Shown: positions 41,579 through 49,704 of the stretch, piece by piece
Position numbering within the stretch: the stretch's first letter is position 1
Layout of the letters: every line of letters begins with the position of its first letter
Assembly (NCBI GenBank): GCA_019637955.1
Contig: JAHBUS010000002.1
Span: 372,001-436,000, forward strand
From: Pseudobdellovibrionaceae bacterium
GTDB lineage: Bacteria > Bdellovibrionota > Bdellovibrionia > Bdellovibrionales > Bdellovibrionaceae
Direction: 5' to 3'
Length of the DNA: 64,000 nucleotides
Made by a program: the position numbers and the translations under genes
The notes under the pieces: generated by a model
Told to the model about the DNA's origin: nothing
What the model saw: only the letters and a program-made list of their open reading frames with translations
Databases searched by the model: none

Positions 41579-42768
41579 GGATTGTCCGCGTACTCGAGAA
41601 GATACATGCAGGGCTCGATGTTTTTTTGCACGACGCCCTGGATGACGCCCTGACCGGGATAAAATCCGCCCGATCCCCACTGATTCGCGGGATCCAATTC
41701 AAACGTGAATGAAATCACTTTCTGCGTTCCGTAGGCCCAGTCGGTCAAGTCGCCGCTGGCGATGTACAGATCCGACGATTGCTCGGGCGTGTACTTGTTC
41801 CAGGTCGCCATTTTGCGGGCCATCTTTTCGTGAACGGCTTTGTCACGCGCTTCGCTGATGCTGCCATTCGACCAGCCCCAAGGATAGAGAATCAACTCCG
41901 AGAAGGTGTGGAACGAGAGCAGGATCGAGATGTTTTTGTGGGTCTCGATATAGAGCTTGATCGCCTGGGTTTCGGGTTCGCTAAACGCTTGGGGACCCAT
42001 ATAGGTCTCGCTGTTCGGGCTGTTCGAAGAGCCGCCGGTTCCCCATTGGTAACCGTAGTTGCGGTTCAGATCGACGCCGTAGGTGCCGTCGCGGTTCACG
42101 CGTCGGTTTTTACGCCAAGTTTTGTAGCGTCCGCCTTCGATGTCGTACTCAAGGCCGTCGGGATTGACCATCGGGATCAAGTGAATTTCTCGGGTTTCAA
42201 CGTAGCGAACGGCTCGGGGATTGCCTTTTTTGTACTCGCTCATCAGCCACTGCACAAAACGCAGAGGGACCTCGACGCTGAGGTGTTCACGCGCGTGGTG
42301 TCCACCTAAGAACAGAACGGCGGGTTTGTTCTCGGAGAAGTCGGGATTCGTCGAAATGCGCAGCGACCAGATGTCGCGGCCTTGATGGGTCATGCCGATC
42401 GAACCCAAGCGCATCAGATCAGGGTACTGATTCACGAGTTCGTCGAGAGCCGCCTTCACTTCGGTGTAATTGTGAAAATCGCGGTCCTGATCGGGGAAAT
42501 CCATCGTGCTCGTGAGGACCGAAGAGTGCTCGACCCAGCCCAGCTTCTCGAGCTGATTCTTTTCTTCGAGATTGGCGATGGCCAAAACCCAGTCTTCACC
42601 CACGCGTTCGATGGAGGCACCGGTGTTGGCAACCACGCTGCGTTCGAACTTATCTTTGGCGCGGACTTTGAGCATGTATTGAGTGGAATCAATCGACTCG
42701 GCTTGATGGATGGGCAAGAACGCCAATCCCGCAAGTGTCAGGCAAGCTAAACAACTTTTAATTTTCAT
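41548..42768 (-). CDS. Secreted M14 zinc carboxypeptidase
   Basis: A 406-residue exported carboxypeptidase A-type enzyme. After the signal peptide and an N-terminal propeptide-like domain (about 28-90), the catalytic domain has the zinc ligands in GGHHAREHLS (His158, Glu161), the specificity region VNPDGLEYD and DLNRNYGYQW, the third ligand in SFHTFSELILYPWGW, and the catalytic Glu in FTFELDP. It cuts C-terminal residues of peptides or peptidoglycan stems. It stands alone behind a region with an 18-bp perfect palindrome. Digestive use is inferred. Confidence 0.92.
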   Translation of the reverse strand: MKIKSCLACLTLAGLAFLPIHQAESIDSTQYMLKVRAKDKFERSVVANTGASIERVGEDWVLAIANLEEKNQLEKLGWVEHSSVLTSTMDFPDQDRDFHNYTEVKAALDELVNQYPDLMRLGSIGMTHQGRDIWSLRISTNPDFSENKPAVLFLGGHHAREHLSVEVPLRFVQWLMSEYKKGNPRAVRYVETREIHLIPMVNPDGLEYDIEGGRYKTWRKNRRVNRDGTYGVDLNRNYGYQWGTGGSSNSPNSETYMGPQAFSEPETQAIKLYIETHKNISILLSFHTFSELILYPWGWSNGSISEARDKAVHEKMARKMATWNKYTPEQSSDLYIASGDLTDWAYGTQKVISFTFELDPANQWGSGGFYPGQGVIQGVVQKNIEPCMYLLEYADNPYRSLDEAAF

Positions 42769-42851
42769 CTTTGCGATCCCTTCCGTGGAACGTCTTTTGT
42801 GCCCCTGAAACTAGCACGTCCCATTTTGGCACCACAAAGAGGCAAGAATTT

Positions 42852-42869
42852 CCTAGACCATGGTCTAGG
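42852..42869. promoter_or_regulatory. 18-bp perfect palindrome, possible operator of the M14 gene
   Basis: CCTAGACCATGGTCTAGG is a perfect inverted repeat with no loop, 83 bases before the M14 carboxypeptidase start and just past the hpt terminator. Its form fits the binding site of a dimeric repressor or activator rather than a terminator, since no T-run follows. Confidence 0.5.
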
Positions 42870-42885
42870 CGCCTGTCAGAGCACA

Positions 42886-42914
42886 AAAACAAAACCCGGC
42901 GCGCGGCCGGGTTT
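42886..42914 (-). terminator. Intrinsic terminator of the hpt-upp operon
   Basis: CCCGGC (42895-42900), a five-base loop and GCCGGG (42906-42911), with A-rich sequence to the left that reads as GTTTTGTTTTTG on the minus strand. It lies about 200 bases after the hpt stop, beyond the repeat array. Confidence 0.85.
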
Positions 42915-42940
42915 CAATAAAATCAGTCTAAGGATAGAGA

Positions 42941-43115
42941 GGCGCCGAAGGCGCCACGGGTAAATAGAGCGCAGGATGCGCGATCGGCGCCGAAGGCGCC
43001 ACGGGTAAATAGAGCGCAGGATGCGCGATCGGCGCCGAAGGCGCCACGGGAGACAGAGCGCAGGATGCGCGATCGGCGCCGAAGGCGCCACGCGAGACAG
43101 AGCGCAGGATGCGCG
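42941..43115. repeat. Array of four ~45-bp palindromic repeats
   Basis: Units begin at 42941, 42986, 43031 and 43075 (lengths 45, 45, 44 and at least 41). Each holds GGCGCCGAAGGCGCC, an ACGGG (ACGCG in the last) spacer, and a second hairpin GCGCAGGATGCGC. Units 1 and 2 are identical; 3 and 4 have agacag in place of taaatag. The array starts immediately at the hpt stop and fills most of the 347-bp gap to the M14 gene, together with the terminator and the palindrome. The unit is too short and lacks unique spacers, so it is not CRISPR. Confidence 0.92.
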
Positions 43116-43646
43116 TTATTGGAAGTTTTGAACTTGGGCGATGTACGGGAGATTGCGGTAGTAACCGTCGTAATCGAGGCCGTAGCCCACGACGAAGTCG
43201 TTCGGGATTTTGAAGCCGACCATGTCAATCTCGCAGGGAACTTTGAGCGCGTCGGGCTTCTCAAGAAGCGCGATCGTGGTGAGGCTCTTGGGCTTGCGCG
43301 AGAGGATGTTGCTTTTCAGGTAGTTCATGGTGAGGCCGGTATCGATGATGTCTTCAACGAGGATGACATGTTTGCCTTCAACCGAGTGGGCGAGGTCGAG
43401 AGTGACCTTCACTTCGCCCGACGAGCTGGTGCCCGAGTACGACGAAACGCCGAAGAATTCGCAGTGAACGTCGCCTTGGATGGCGCGAATCAGATCGGAG
43501 TAGAACATGAACGAGCCTTTGAGCACGCAGATCGCGACGATCTCGGTGTCTTTGAACTTCTTGGTGAGTTGATCGCCCAGCTCTTGGACCTTTTTCTGAA
43601 TTTGTTCTTCAGAGATGTACGTCGAAAGTTTCAAGTTCATGGTCAT
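43116..43646 (-). CDS. hpt: Hypoxanthine phosphoribosyltransferase
   Basis: A 176-residue purine-salvage enzyme making IMP or GMP from the base and PRPP. The PRPP signature is VILVEDIIDTGLTMNYL (about 96-112); also present are VCVLKGSFMF-like ICVLKGSFMF, SYSGTSSSG, and DFVVGYGLDYDGYYRNLPYI with the purine-binding end. The start may be ATG 43646 or 43640; AGGA lies 4 and 10 bases before them respectively. It follows the uracil phosphoribosyltransferase-like gene by 11 bases, forming a nucleobase-salvage pair, useful to an organism living on other cells. Confidence 0.94.
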   Translation of the reverse strand: MTMNLKLSTYISEEQIQKKVQELGDQLTKKFKDTEIVAICVLKGSFMFYSDLIRAIQGDVHCEFFGVSSYSGTSSSGEVKVTLDLAHSVEGKHVILVEDIIDTGLTMNYLKSNILSRKPKSLTTIALLEKPDALKVPCEIDMVGFKIPNDFVVGYGLDYDGYYRNLPYIAQVQNFQ

Positions 43647-43657
43647 AAAGTCCTCGT

Positions 43658-44440
43658 TCACACGAAAGAGTTGTTCATAATTTCGCCGAAGCCGCCGCCG
43701 CCAGGAACGATGTAATCGGAGTCGTTCAGACCCTTTTCCTGATCCCACAGTTTGCCGGGCTCGGTCTCCAAAACTGCCTTGGAAGAAAGGCCCCGGTCAA
43801 GGCGAAGAGCATAGATCTGCAAATCGGGATGGGCCGTCAAGACCCGGCGCAGGTATTCGGGCGTCACGATCAGGTGCAAAGCCAGGTAACGGGCCGCCGT
43901 GCCGGGAACATTCTTTTTGTAATGATCCACCGCCGCCACCAGGGTGCTGCCGGTCGCTCCCATGGGATCCGGAAAAAACACGAACGCGCCGTCTTGGCCG
44001 CCGCCGATTTTGCTGGCGCCGAACTCGGTGCCCGTGACGTGATGGCTTTCGTTGGTTTTGCGGGCCGCGAAGATGTGATCTTGGCGGATCAATGCGGGCT
44101 CGAGGTAATCATGCAGAGCCTCGTAGCACAGATGCGACGGGTACGTGCCGGCGCGGGCCAGATTGACCGAAATCGCTTTGGTTTGGGGCTTGATGCGCAG
44201 GCCTTCCAGAAGAGCATCGGGATGCGTTTCGGTCATGCGCGTGGCGACTTTAAAGCTCTCACTTGGCAGCTGCTGGTCGATCGCGAAACGGAGCATGTTT
44301 TGGTAGAGCCGGGTGACCAGGTGGTTGATGCGCGGCTGAAAGGTTTCGGGGGAACAGAGGTCAGCGAGCCAACCCTGAAGCGACGGGCTGCTCAGGAGGT
44401 GGACCTGAGACCCATAGTGGTGTTTTTGCTCATGAATCAT
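43658..44440 (-). CDS. Uracil phosphoribosyltransferase-family protein
   Basis: A 260-residue protein of the UPRTase family, expected to make UMP from uracil and PRPP. Motifs: VNLARAGTYPSHLCYEALHDYL, the PRPP loop FFPDPMGATGSTLVAAVDHY, and DYIVPGGGGFGEIMNN at the C-terminus where uracil binds in homologues (usual form YIVPGLGDAGDR). It is about 50 residues longer than E. coli Upp and quite divergent, so the substrate should be regarded as probable. Start overlaps the stop of the zinc-ribbon gene by 4 bases (ATGA). Confidence 0.83.
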   Translation of the reverse strand: MIHEQKHHYGSQVHLLSSPSLQGWLADLCSPETFQPRINHLVTRLYQNMLRFAIDQQLPSESFKVATRMTETHPDALLEGLRIKPQTKAISVNLARAGTYPSHLCYEALHDYLEPALIRQDHIFAARKTNESHHVTGTEFGASKIGGGQDGAFVFFPDPMGATGSTLVAAVDHYKKNVPGTAARYLALHLIVTPEYLRRVLTAHPDLQIYALRLDRGLSSKAVLETEPGKLWDQEKGLNDSDYIVPGGGGFGEIMNNSFV

Positions 44441-45516
44441 GGAGCCGAAGTATCAAAATCAATGAACAAAGTAAACTCGGAGCTTTGGTTTTTAAAAGCC
44501 GCCGATTCGAAGATCCTCATGATGCCTTCGGGACCCAGAAGATCTTCGCCATCTTTGGCGATCTGACGGGGCAGCGCCATGTGAACCATCATTCCGTATT
44601 TGTTCGGGATATCGAAATTCATGGCGGGCGAGGAGCTTTTGCGAAGCGTGACATCGCCTTGAACCTGCTCGGGAAAAGATTTCAAGAGTTCGATCTCGCC
44701 GCGCAGGCGCCCCGGGATGCTGGTGTCCAAGACGATCAGGGTGGTGATGCCCACATCTTGATTGTCGGCCGTTTTATTGCCCACGAACCACTGCTGTTGG
44801 GCGTTGCGGGCGTCGAAGGCGCGCGAAACTTTTTGCAGCACCTGCACGCCGTTTTGTCGGGTCAGACGTTTCGCGATGTCGGCGACGGGACCGGCTTTGA
44901 ATTCACCGAAATCGGTGAATTGGCCGGAGCCTTGAGACTCTTCTTCCATTTGATCGAGCGCCTGACGGCTGACTTCGGTGTAATAAATGACCGCATTGAC
45001 GACGCGGTCGCGGCGCGCGGCCGCGCCCGCGGCGCTGGCGTCGGGCGTCGGTGTCGCGGACGGCGTGGCGGTTGCGGCGGTCGTGGGGTTCATGGCGGCC
45101 GACGCGAGCATCTTTACGGGCGCCGCCGACGCGGCCGACGCGTCTGAGGCGTGTTCGGGCGGAGCGGGCGTTTGCGCCGAGGCTTGCGCGGTTTCTTGAA
45201 CGATCGGCTGTGCGGTTTGAGCGGGGACGGCGGCGGGGCCACTGGCGGCAAGGTTGTCGCTTTGATCGACCATCATGGGTCCCGAACGCAGAAGCCGTGC
45301 GCGGCTCGCGAGTTCATCGCGCTGGCCCTGCCGGATGTAGACCACCGAGCCCGCCACCACCGACATCGTGATCGCGATCAAGAAGACGGGATTCACCAGA
45401 ACTTGCTTCCAGAGCGGCGGAGCCGCCGGAACATACGACAGCATATCGACGCCGCAGCTGGCGCAATACTGATCTTTCGGTTGTGAAAACCCGCACTTGG
45501 GACAATTGATGAGCAT
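44437..45516 (-). CDS. Zinc-ribbon membrane protein with Ala-rich linker, unknown
   Basis: A 359-residue protein. The N-terminus is a zinc ribbon (CPKCGFSQPKDQYCASCG), then one membrane helix (about 42-60), a long Ala/Pro/Thr/Ser linker (about 80-165) and a C-terminal domain (about 170-355: VVNAVIYYTEVSRQALDQM, ITTLIVLDTSIPGRLRGEIELLKS) of unknown fold, presumably periplasmic. The ATG at 45516 was preferred because it begins the zinc ribbon and AGGA lies close by. It heads the operon with the upp-like and hpt genes. Confidence 0.77.
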   Translation of the reverse strand: MLINCPKCGFSQPKDQYCASCGVDMLSYVPAAPPLWKQVLVNPVFLIAITMSVVAGSVVYIRQGQRDELASRARLLRSGPMMVDQSDNLAASGPAAVPAQTAQPIVQETAQASAQTPAPPEHASDASAASAAPVKMLASAAMNPTTAATATPSATPTPDASAAGAAARRDRVVNAVIYYTEVSRQALDQMEEESQGSGQFTDFGEFKAGPVADIAKRLTRQNGVQVLQKVSRAFDARNAQQQWFVGNKTADNQDVGITTLIVLDTSIPGRLRGEIELLKSFPEQVQGDVTLRKSSSPAMNFDIPNKYGMMVHMALPRQIAKDGEDLLGPEGIMRIFESAAFKNQSSEFTLFIDFDTSAP

Positions 45517-45534
45517 TTTCCTGATCTTAGCATA

Positions 45535-45540
45535 TATAAT
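45535..45540 (+). promoter_or_regulatory. Candidate -10 element for the dcw cluster
   Basis: A TATAAT hexamer lies 65 bases before the rsmH ATG in the divergent gap. No good -35 hexamer sits 16-18 bases upstream, so the call is tentative. The same AT-rich patch could serve the minus-strand gene. Confidence 0.35.
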
Positions 45541-45604
45541 TTGTTTTCCCTCAAGGAGAAACACTTGACCCCCGCGCCTCGGGCACGCGAAGTTCCTGAT
45601 TCTT

Positions 45605-46543
45605 ATGACCAAGGTCGAGAAAGAACTGCACGTTCCGGTGATGTTGAAGGAGATCCTCGAGATCGCCTCTCCCGTTTTGCTCGATCCCGAAAACGAATCG
45701 CCCCGCTACTTCGACGGCACTCTTGGCCGCGGCGGTCATCTTTCCGAAATCATGAAATTGGATTCACGGATCAAAGGAGTCGCTTTCGACCGCGATCCCG
45801 AGGCGCTCGAGTACGTTTCAAATTTGCGTTCCGACTGGATTCAAGACGGCCGACTGTTGCTCAAACATTCGAACTACGTGGATTTTTCTCCAAGCACCGA
45901 AGGGCTTTTCGATTTCATGTTGCTCGATTTGGGCGTGAGTTCCCCGCAACTCGACGAAGGTCGTAGGGGCTTTAGCTTTTATCATGAAGGCCCTTTGGAT
46001 ATGCGAATGGACAACACCAAAGGGGACACTGCCGCGGATCTCATTGCGAATTACGACGAAGAGGATCTGACCACGTTGTTTCAAAAATACGGCGAAATTT
46101 CACGTCCCTACCGGGTGATCCGCGCGATCTTGCACGATCGAAAAGACAAGCCCTTTGAGACCACTCGCCAACTCGCCGGACTCATTGAGCGCGTTGACGG
46201 ATGGCATCGAAAAGGTCATCACCCCGCCACGAATTACTTCATGGCGCTGCGCTTGAAAGTGAACGAAGAGCTCGATTCGACCGAGCGGAGTTTGCGTCCG
46301 CTCATCCACGGACTAAAGCCGGGGGGCCGACTTGCGGTGCTGACGTTTCATTCTCTCGAAGATAGAATTGTTAAGAATCTCTTCAAGGATGAAGAAGAGC
46401 TCGGATCTCCGTTGTTCAAAAAAGTGATCAAGCCCACGTGGGAAGAGTCACAAAAGAATTCACGGGCCCGTAGCGCTAAACTCCGAGTTTTCGAGCGAGG
46501 TAACCACCGTGTCGATACAGCTCAAGGATTGGGCTCCACTTAA
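45605..46543 (+). CDS. rsmH: 16S rRNA (cytosine1402-N4)-methyltransferase RsmH
   Basis: A 312-residue SAM methyltransferase, formerly MraW, that methylates N4 of C1402 in the ribosomal P site. Motifs: HVPVMLKEIL, DGTLGRGGHLSEI (SAM binding), LLDLGVSSPQLDEGRRGFSFYHEGPLDMRMD, ATNYFMALRLKVNEEL and GGRLAVLTFHSLEDRIVKN, and a C-terminal NSRARSAKLRVFER. It opens the dcw cluster; no mraZ precedes it. Its own ribosome site is poor, whereas a strong AAGGAG sits 50 bases upstream. Its 3' end overlaps ftsL by 35 bases. Confidence 0.96.
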   Translation: MTKVEKELHVPVMLKEILEIASPVLLDPENESPRYFDGTLGRGGHLSEIMKLDSRIKGVAFDRDPEALEYVSNLRSDWIQDGRLLLKHSNYVDFSPSTEGLFDFMLLDLGVSSPQLDEGRRGFSFYHEGPLDMRMDNTKGDTAADLIANYDEEDLTTLFQKYGEISRPYRVIRAILHDRKDKPFETTRQLAGLIERVDGWHRKGHHPATNYFMALRLKVNEELDSTERSLRPLIHGLKPGGRLAVLTFHSLEDRIVKNLFKDEEELGSPLFKKVIKPTWEESQKNSRARSAKLRVFERGNHRVDTAQGLGST

Positions 46544-46838
46544 ACCGTTCTTCAGTGTCGTTCTGATTATCTCCACGCTATTTTTTCTCGTCTTCCTGCA
46601 GATGGAAGAACGCCGGATGGGCTACGAGATCCTCAAAGTCACGCGCGTGCAAAAGCGCATGATGGAAGAGCGCCGCGTGAAAGAGATGCAGCTCGCCAAG
46701 CTCACGCGCCCGCAGGCCGTGGAGCGCGCGGCGACCTCGCGCCTGACTCTCCGAAAAGTTCAAGCCAGTCAGATCATTCACCTCTCGGGTGCGCAACCTT
46801 TGTTCCGCTCCGGAAATGAACGCGGAGAAGTGAATTGA
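46509..46838 (+). CDS. ftsL: FtsL-like division protein
   Basis: A 109-residue bitopic membrane protein: short cytoplasmic N-terminus, one helix (about 13-31, PFFSVVLIISTLFFLVFLQ), and a coiled-coil periplasmic part (EERRVKEMQLAKLTRPQAVERAATSRL). The GTG start has GAGG upstream inside rsmH. Position between rsmH and ftsI, size and topology identify it; sequence conservation in this family is always low. It would join FtsQ and FtsB in the divisome and activate FtsWI. Confidence 0.85.
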   Translation: MSIQLKDWAPLKPFFSVVLIISTLFFLVFLQMEERRMGYEILKVTRVQKRMMEERRVKEMQLAKLTRPQAVERAATSRLTLRKVQASQIIHLSGAQPLFRSGNERGEVN

Positions 46839-48817
46839 AATCTCGTGTCTTGCTCCTGTTTTGCGGATTGATGGTGCTGTGGGGGGCTCTCGTTCTTAGG
46901 GCCGGTTGGTTGCAGATCGTTCCCGATGAGCGGCTCGCGCAGTTGCAAGAGCGCCAGTTTCAAACGGTGATCACCTTGCAAAACCGCCGGGGTGCGATTG
47001 TCGACCGCAACGGACGCGATCTCGCGCTCTCGATGACCGCGTATTCGCTGTATGCCGATCCTAAAATCCTCGAGGGCCGCAAGGCGCTTTCGAAAAAATT
47101 GGGTAAAGCTTTGGGCCTGAGCCCCGAGAGTGTTTACGCCAAGCTCAAAGATCCGACCAAGCGTTTCATCTGGCTCGCGCGCCTCCTGCCTCGCGAGAAG
47201 TACGACGAAATCAAAGCTTGGGACGTTCGCGGTCTGTCGTTCGTCGAAGAGTTCAAGCGCGTTTATCCCAATGAAAATCTGCTCTCGTCGACGCTCGGGT
47301 TCGTGGGCGGGGAGGGGCAAGGTCTCGAAGGGCTTGAGCTTGCGTACGACAAAGTTCTTCGCGGCGATAAGAAAAAAGTCATCGCCCGCCGCGACGCCCG
47401 CGGCCGCCCGTTGGTGGCGCAAGGAATGATGTTTGCCGAGAACATCGAGGGCTCCGAGATCCGCTTGACGATCGATGCCGAAGTTCAGCACGTGCTCGAG
47501 AATGAGATCGAAAAAGCCGTGCGCGAATTCGATGCGGAGCAGGCGTTCGGCGTGGTTCTGCACGCGAAGACCTCGGCGATCGTGGCGATGGCCAACACGC
47601 CGACTTTCGACCCCAACCGCGCGCTCAAAATTCCGAACGAACTGCGCCGCAACCGCGTGGTCACCGACACCTTCGAGCCCGGCTCGGTCTTGAAGACTTT
47701 CGCCATCGCCGCCGCTCTTCGCGAGAAAAAAATCGCGCCCAACACGCGCATTGACACCGAGAACGGACGTTTCGTTGTCGGCGATCGCATCATCCGTGAG
47801 GCCGAGACCACGCACCGCTGGAGCAATCTGACGGTGAGCGAAGTCCTGGCGTTCTCTTCGAATATCGGGACCACGAAAATCGCGTTCATGCTCGGGCCGG
47901 AAAGTTTGCGCTCCTCGCTCTTGGATTTTGGCTTCGGTATCAAAAACGGCATCGATCTTCCGGGCGAGGCTCGCGGCGCGCTTTTGCCTTTGCCTTGGCG
48001 CCCCCACTTGCTTAGCAACATCTCTTTCGGACAGGGAATCACCGCCACGCCTTTGCAGGTCGCCAATGCTTACGCCGTCATCGCGAACGGCGGGGTGTTG
48101 AATGAGCCCTACCTGGTGGCCTCGCTTCGCGACCCCGAAACCGGCAAGATCCAGCAGCGTGAACCCAAACAGGTGAAGCGCGTGCTGAGTCCCGAAGACG
48201 CGGCCGCGATGCGCATGATGCTCGCGGGAGCCACGGGCGCGGGCGGCACTGGAACCAATGCGCAGGTTGACGGCTTCGTGGTCGCCGGCAAAACCGGAAC
48301 CGCGCAGAAGGTCGATCCTAATGGCCGCGGCTATTTGAAGGGGGCTTACATTTCAAGTTTTGCGGGCTTTATCCCGGCCAACGACCCTGAGTACGTGATT
48401 TTCGTCGCTGTCGATCATCCCAAGAAAAATTCGTACTACGGCTCGCAAGTGGCGGCCCCGGTGTTCTCGCGGGTGGCATCCTACATCGTACGCAAAGACG
48501 GCCTGGCTCCGCTCAGCCTCAGTGAGAAAAATCTGATTCCGCGCGTGAAGCGCGAACTCGCGGGCGAGCACGACCGTCACGACTCGGTCTTCGCCGAGAC
48601 GGCAAAAACCGCCGCCGACATTTTGTCGCTTCAAGCGGCGGCGATGATGGATGTGATTCCCGATTTGAGCGGCATGACCGCGCGCCAAGTTCTGCAAAAG
48701 TTTTCGGGTCAGCCCGTGCATGTCCAGATCCGCGGACAAGGCACCGTCGCCGACGTGATTCCGGCGGCGGGAACCCCGATGGTGGATCTCAAGCGTATCA
48801 CGGTGATTCTGCGCTGA
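46835..48817 (+). CDS. ftsI: Septal peptidoglycan transpeptidase FtsI (PBP3) with PASTA-like tail
   Basis: A 660-residue class B penicillin-binding protein that cross-links septal peptidoglycan. It has an N-terminal membrane helix, a pedestal domain (NRRGAIVDRNGRDLALS) and a transpeptidase domain with active-site SVLK (in FEPGSVLKTF), SSN and KTGTAQ. The last 60 residues, VIPDLSGMTARQVLQKFSGQPVHVQIRGQG and on, match one PASTA domain, common in Gram-positive PBPs and also found in some deltaproteobacterial relatives. The TTG start overlaps the ftsL stop as TTGA, with GGAG upstream. Convergent genes follow 8 bases later. Confidence 0.95.
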   Translation: MKSRVLLLFCGLMVLWGALVLRAGWLQIVPDERLAQLQERQFQTVITLQNRRGAIVDRNGRDLALSMTAYSLYADPKILEGRKALSKKLGKALGLSPESVYAKLKDPTKRFIWLARLLPREKYDEIKAWDVRGLSFVEEFKRVYPNENLLSSTLGFVGGEGQGLEGLELAYDKVLRGDKKKVIARRDARGRPLVAQGMMFAENIEGSEIRLTIDAEVQHVLENEIEKAVREFDAEQAFGVVLHAKTSAIVAMANTPTFDPNRALKIPNELRRNRVVTDTFEPGSVLKTFAIAAALREKKIAPNTRIDTENGRFVVGDRIIREAETTHRWSNLTVSEVLAFSSNIGTTKIAFMLGPESLRSSLLDFGFGIKNGIDLPGEARGALLPLPWRPHLLSNISFGQGITATPLQVANAYAVIANGGVLNEPYLVASLRDPETGKIQQREPKQVKRVLSPEDAAAMRMMLAGATGAGGTGTNAQVDGFVVAGKTGTAQKVDPNGRGYLKGAYISSFAGFIPANDPEYVIFVAVDHPKKNSYYGSQVAAPVFSRVASYIVRKDGLAPLSLSEKNLIPRVKRELAGEHDRHDSVFAETAKTAADILSLQAAAMMDVIPDLSGMTARQVLQKFSGQPVHVQIRGQGTVADVIPAAGTPMVDLKRITVILR

Positions 48818-48825
48818 CGTGCCGG

Positions 48826-49671
48826 TCACTTCTCGAGAGAATCGAGCTCCTGAGCTCGGTTCTCGAGCGTGTCGATGAATCTCTTTTTCTGTTTTTCCGT
48901 TAAATTTAAGAGCATCCAGGCGAGCGTTTTTTTGAGCTCAAGGCGAGAGACTTCTTTTTTAGCCTTGTACTCGGGAATCGAAATTTCACGCTGCTTGTCG
49001 CTCCAGGCTTCGAGACTGTCGACAAATTTGGGACCGTTGAAGGATTTTTCGGTGATCCCGGCGAACTCCTCGAATTTGGGGAGCAGGAAATCGCGATTCT
49101 TCGCGCGTTCTTCCGGAGGCCACGCGTTGCTTTTGCAATAGTCGTCGATGCGCTTTTCTTGCTCATTCGTCACGCTGCCGGTCCAAATTTCGACTTGGTC
49201 TTCGAGGCGGCCCGCGCATTTGCCGCTCGATTCACGTTTGATTTTGCCGCTCTGCTTGGCGTAGTTCTTTCGAAACGACTCCCAGTTGTGCCACTGCAAA
49301 ACCTCAGAAGCCTTTTTCATCTCGGGCGTCACGACATGCCACGCGGCTTTAAAAAGGTTTTCCCAGGTCTGCTCTTTTTGATCGAGAAGCTTGATCGCGT
49401 CGGCCTCGGTTTGGGGCGGTGATGTGCGCATCGTTTCGGCCGTCGCGCGAAACTCAGCCGTGACGGAAGGGATCCACTCTTTGCGAAGTTTGGTCTTGGC
49501 TTTGGCGAGTTCGGCTTTGACCTTGGCGGATTGATCGCCTTTGAAATCGAAATGATCGTCAAGAGCCCAGTGCGCGCTGGTATCCGCGAACCGGTAGGCC
49601 AGCGACATCCGGCTGCAGCCCGTCGACAAAGCGGCGAGGGCCAAAAAAAAAGACATCAAAAGTTTCGCCAT
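48826..49671 (-). CDS. Lipoprotein of DUF6279 type, unknown function
   Basis: A 281-residue lipoprotein (lipobox LSTGC, Cys about 19) with an all-helical mature part. The start of the mature sequence, SRMSLAYRFADTSAHWALDDHFDFKGDQ, fits the DUF6279 pattern of envelope lipoproteins with an early Y..AD...LDD.FD..  motif; the match is by eye. It is one of two minus-strand genes that break the dcw cluster between ftsI and murE. GGAGG lies a few bases before the ATG. Function unknown. Confidence 0.78.
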   Translation of the reverse strand: MAKLLMSFFLALAALSTGCSRMSLAYRFADTSAHWALDDHFDFKGDQSAKVKAELAKAKTKLRKEWIPSVTAEFRATAETMRTSPPQTEADAIKLLDQKEQTWENLFKAAWHVVTPEMKKASEVLQWHNWESFRKNYAKQSGKIKRESSGKCAGRLEDQVEIWTGSVTNEQEKRIDDYCKSNAWPPEERAKNRDFLLPKFEEFAGITEKSFNGPKFVDSLEAWSDKQREISIPEYKAKKEVSRLELKKTLAWMLLNLTEKQKKRFIDTLENRAQELDSLEK

Positions 49672-49704
49672 CGCAAACCTCCTGGCGGAAGGTGGCAGCT
49701 CCCT

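Noticed and set aside
42941-43115. CRISPR array.
   Set aside because: Repeats are directly adjacent with no unique spacers, units are palindromic, and there are no cas genes.
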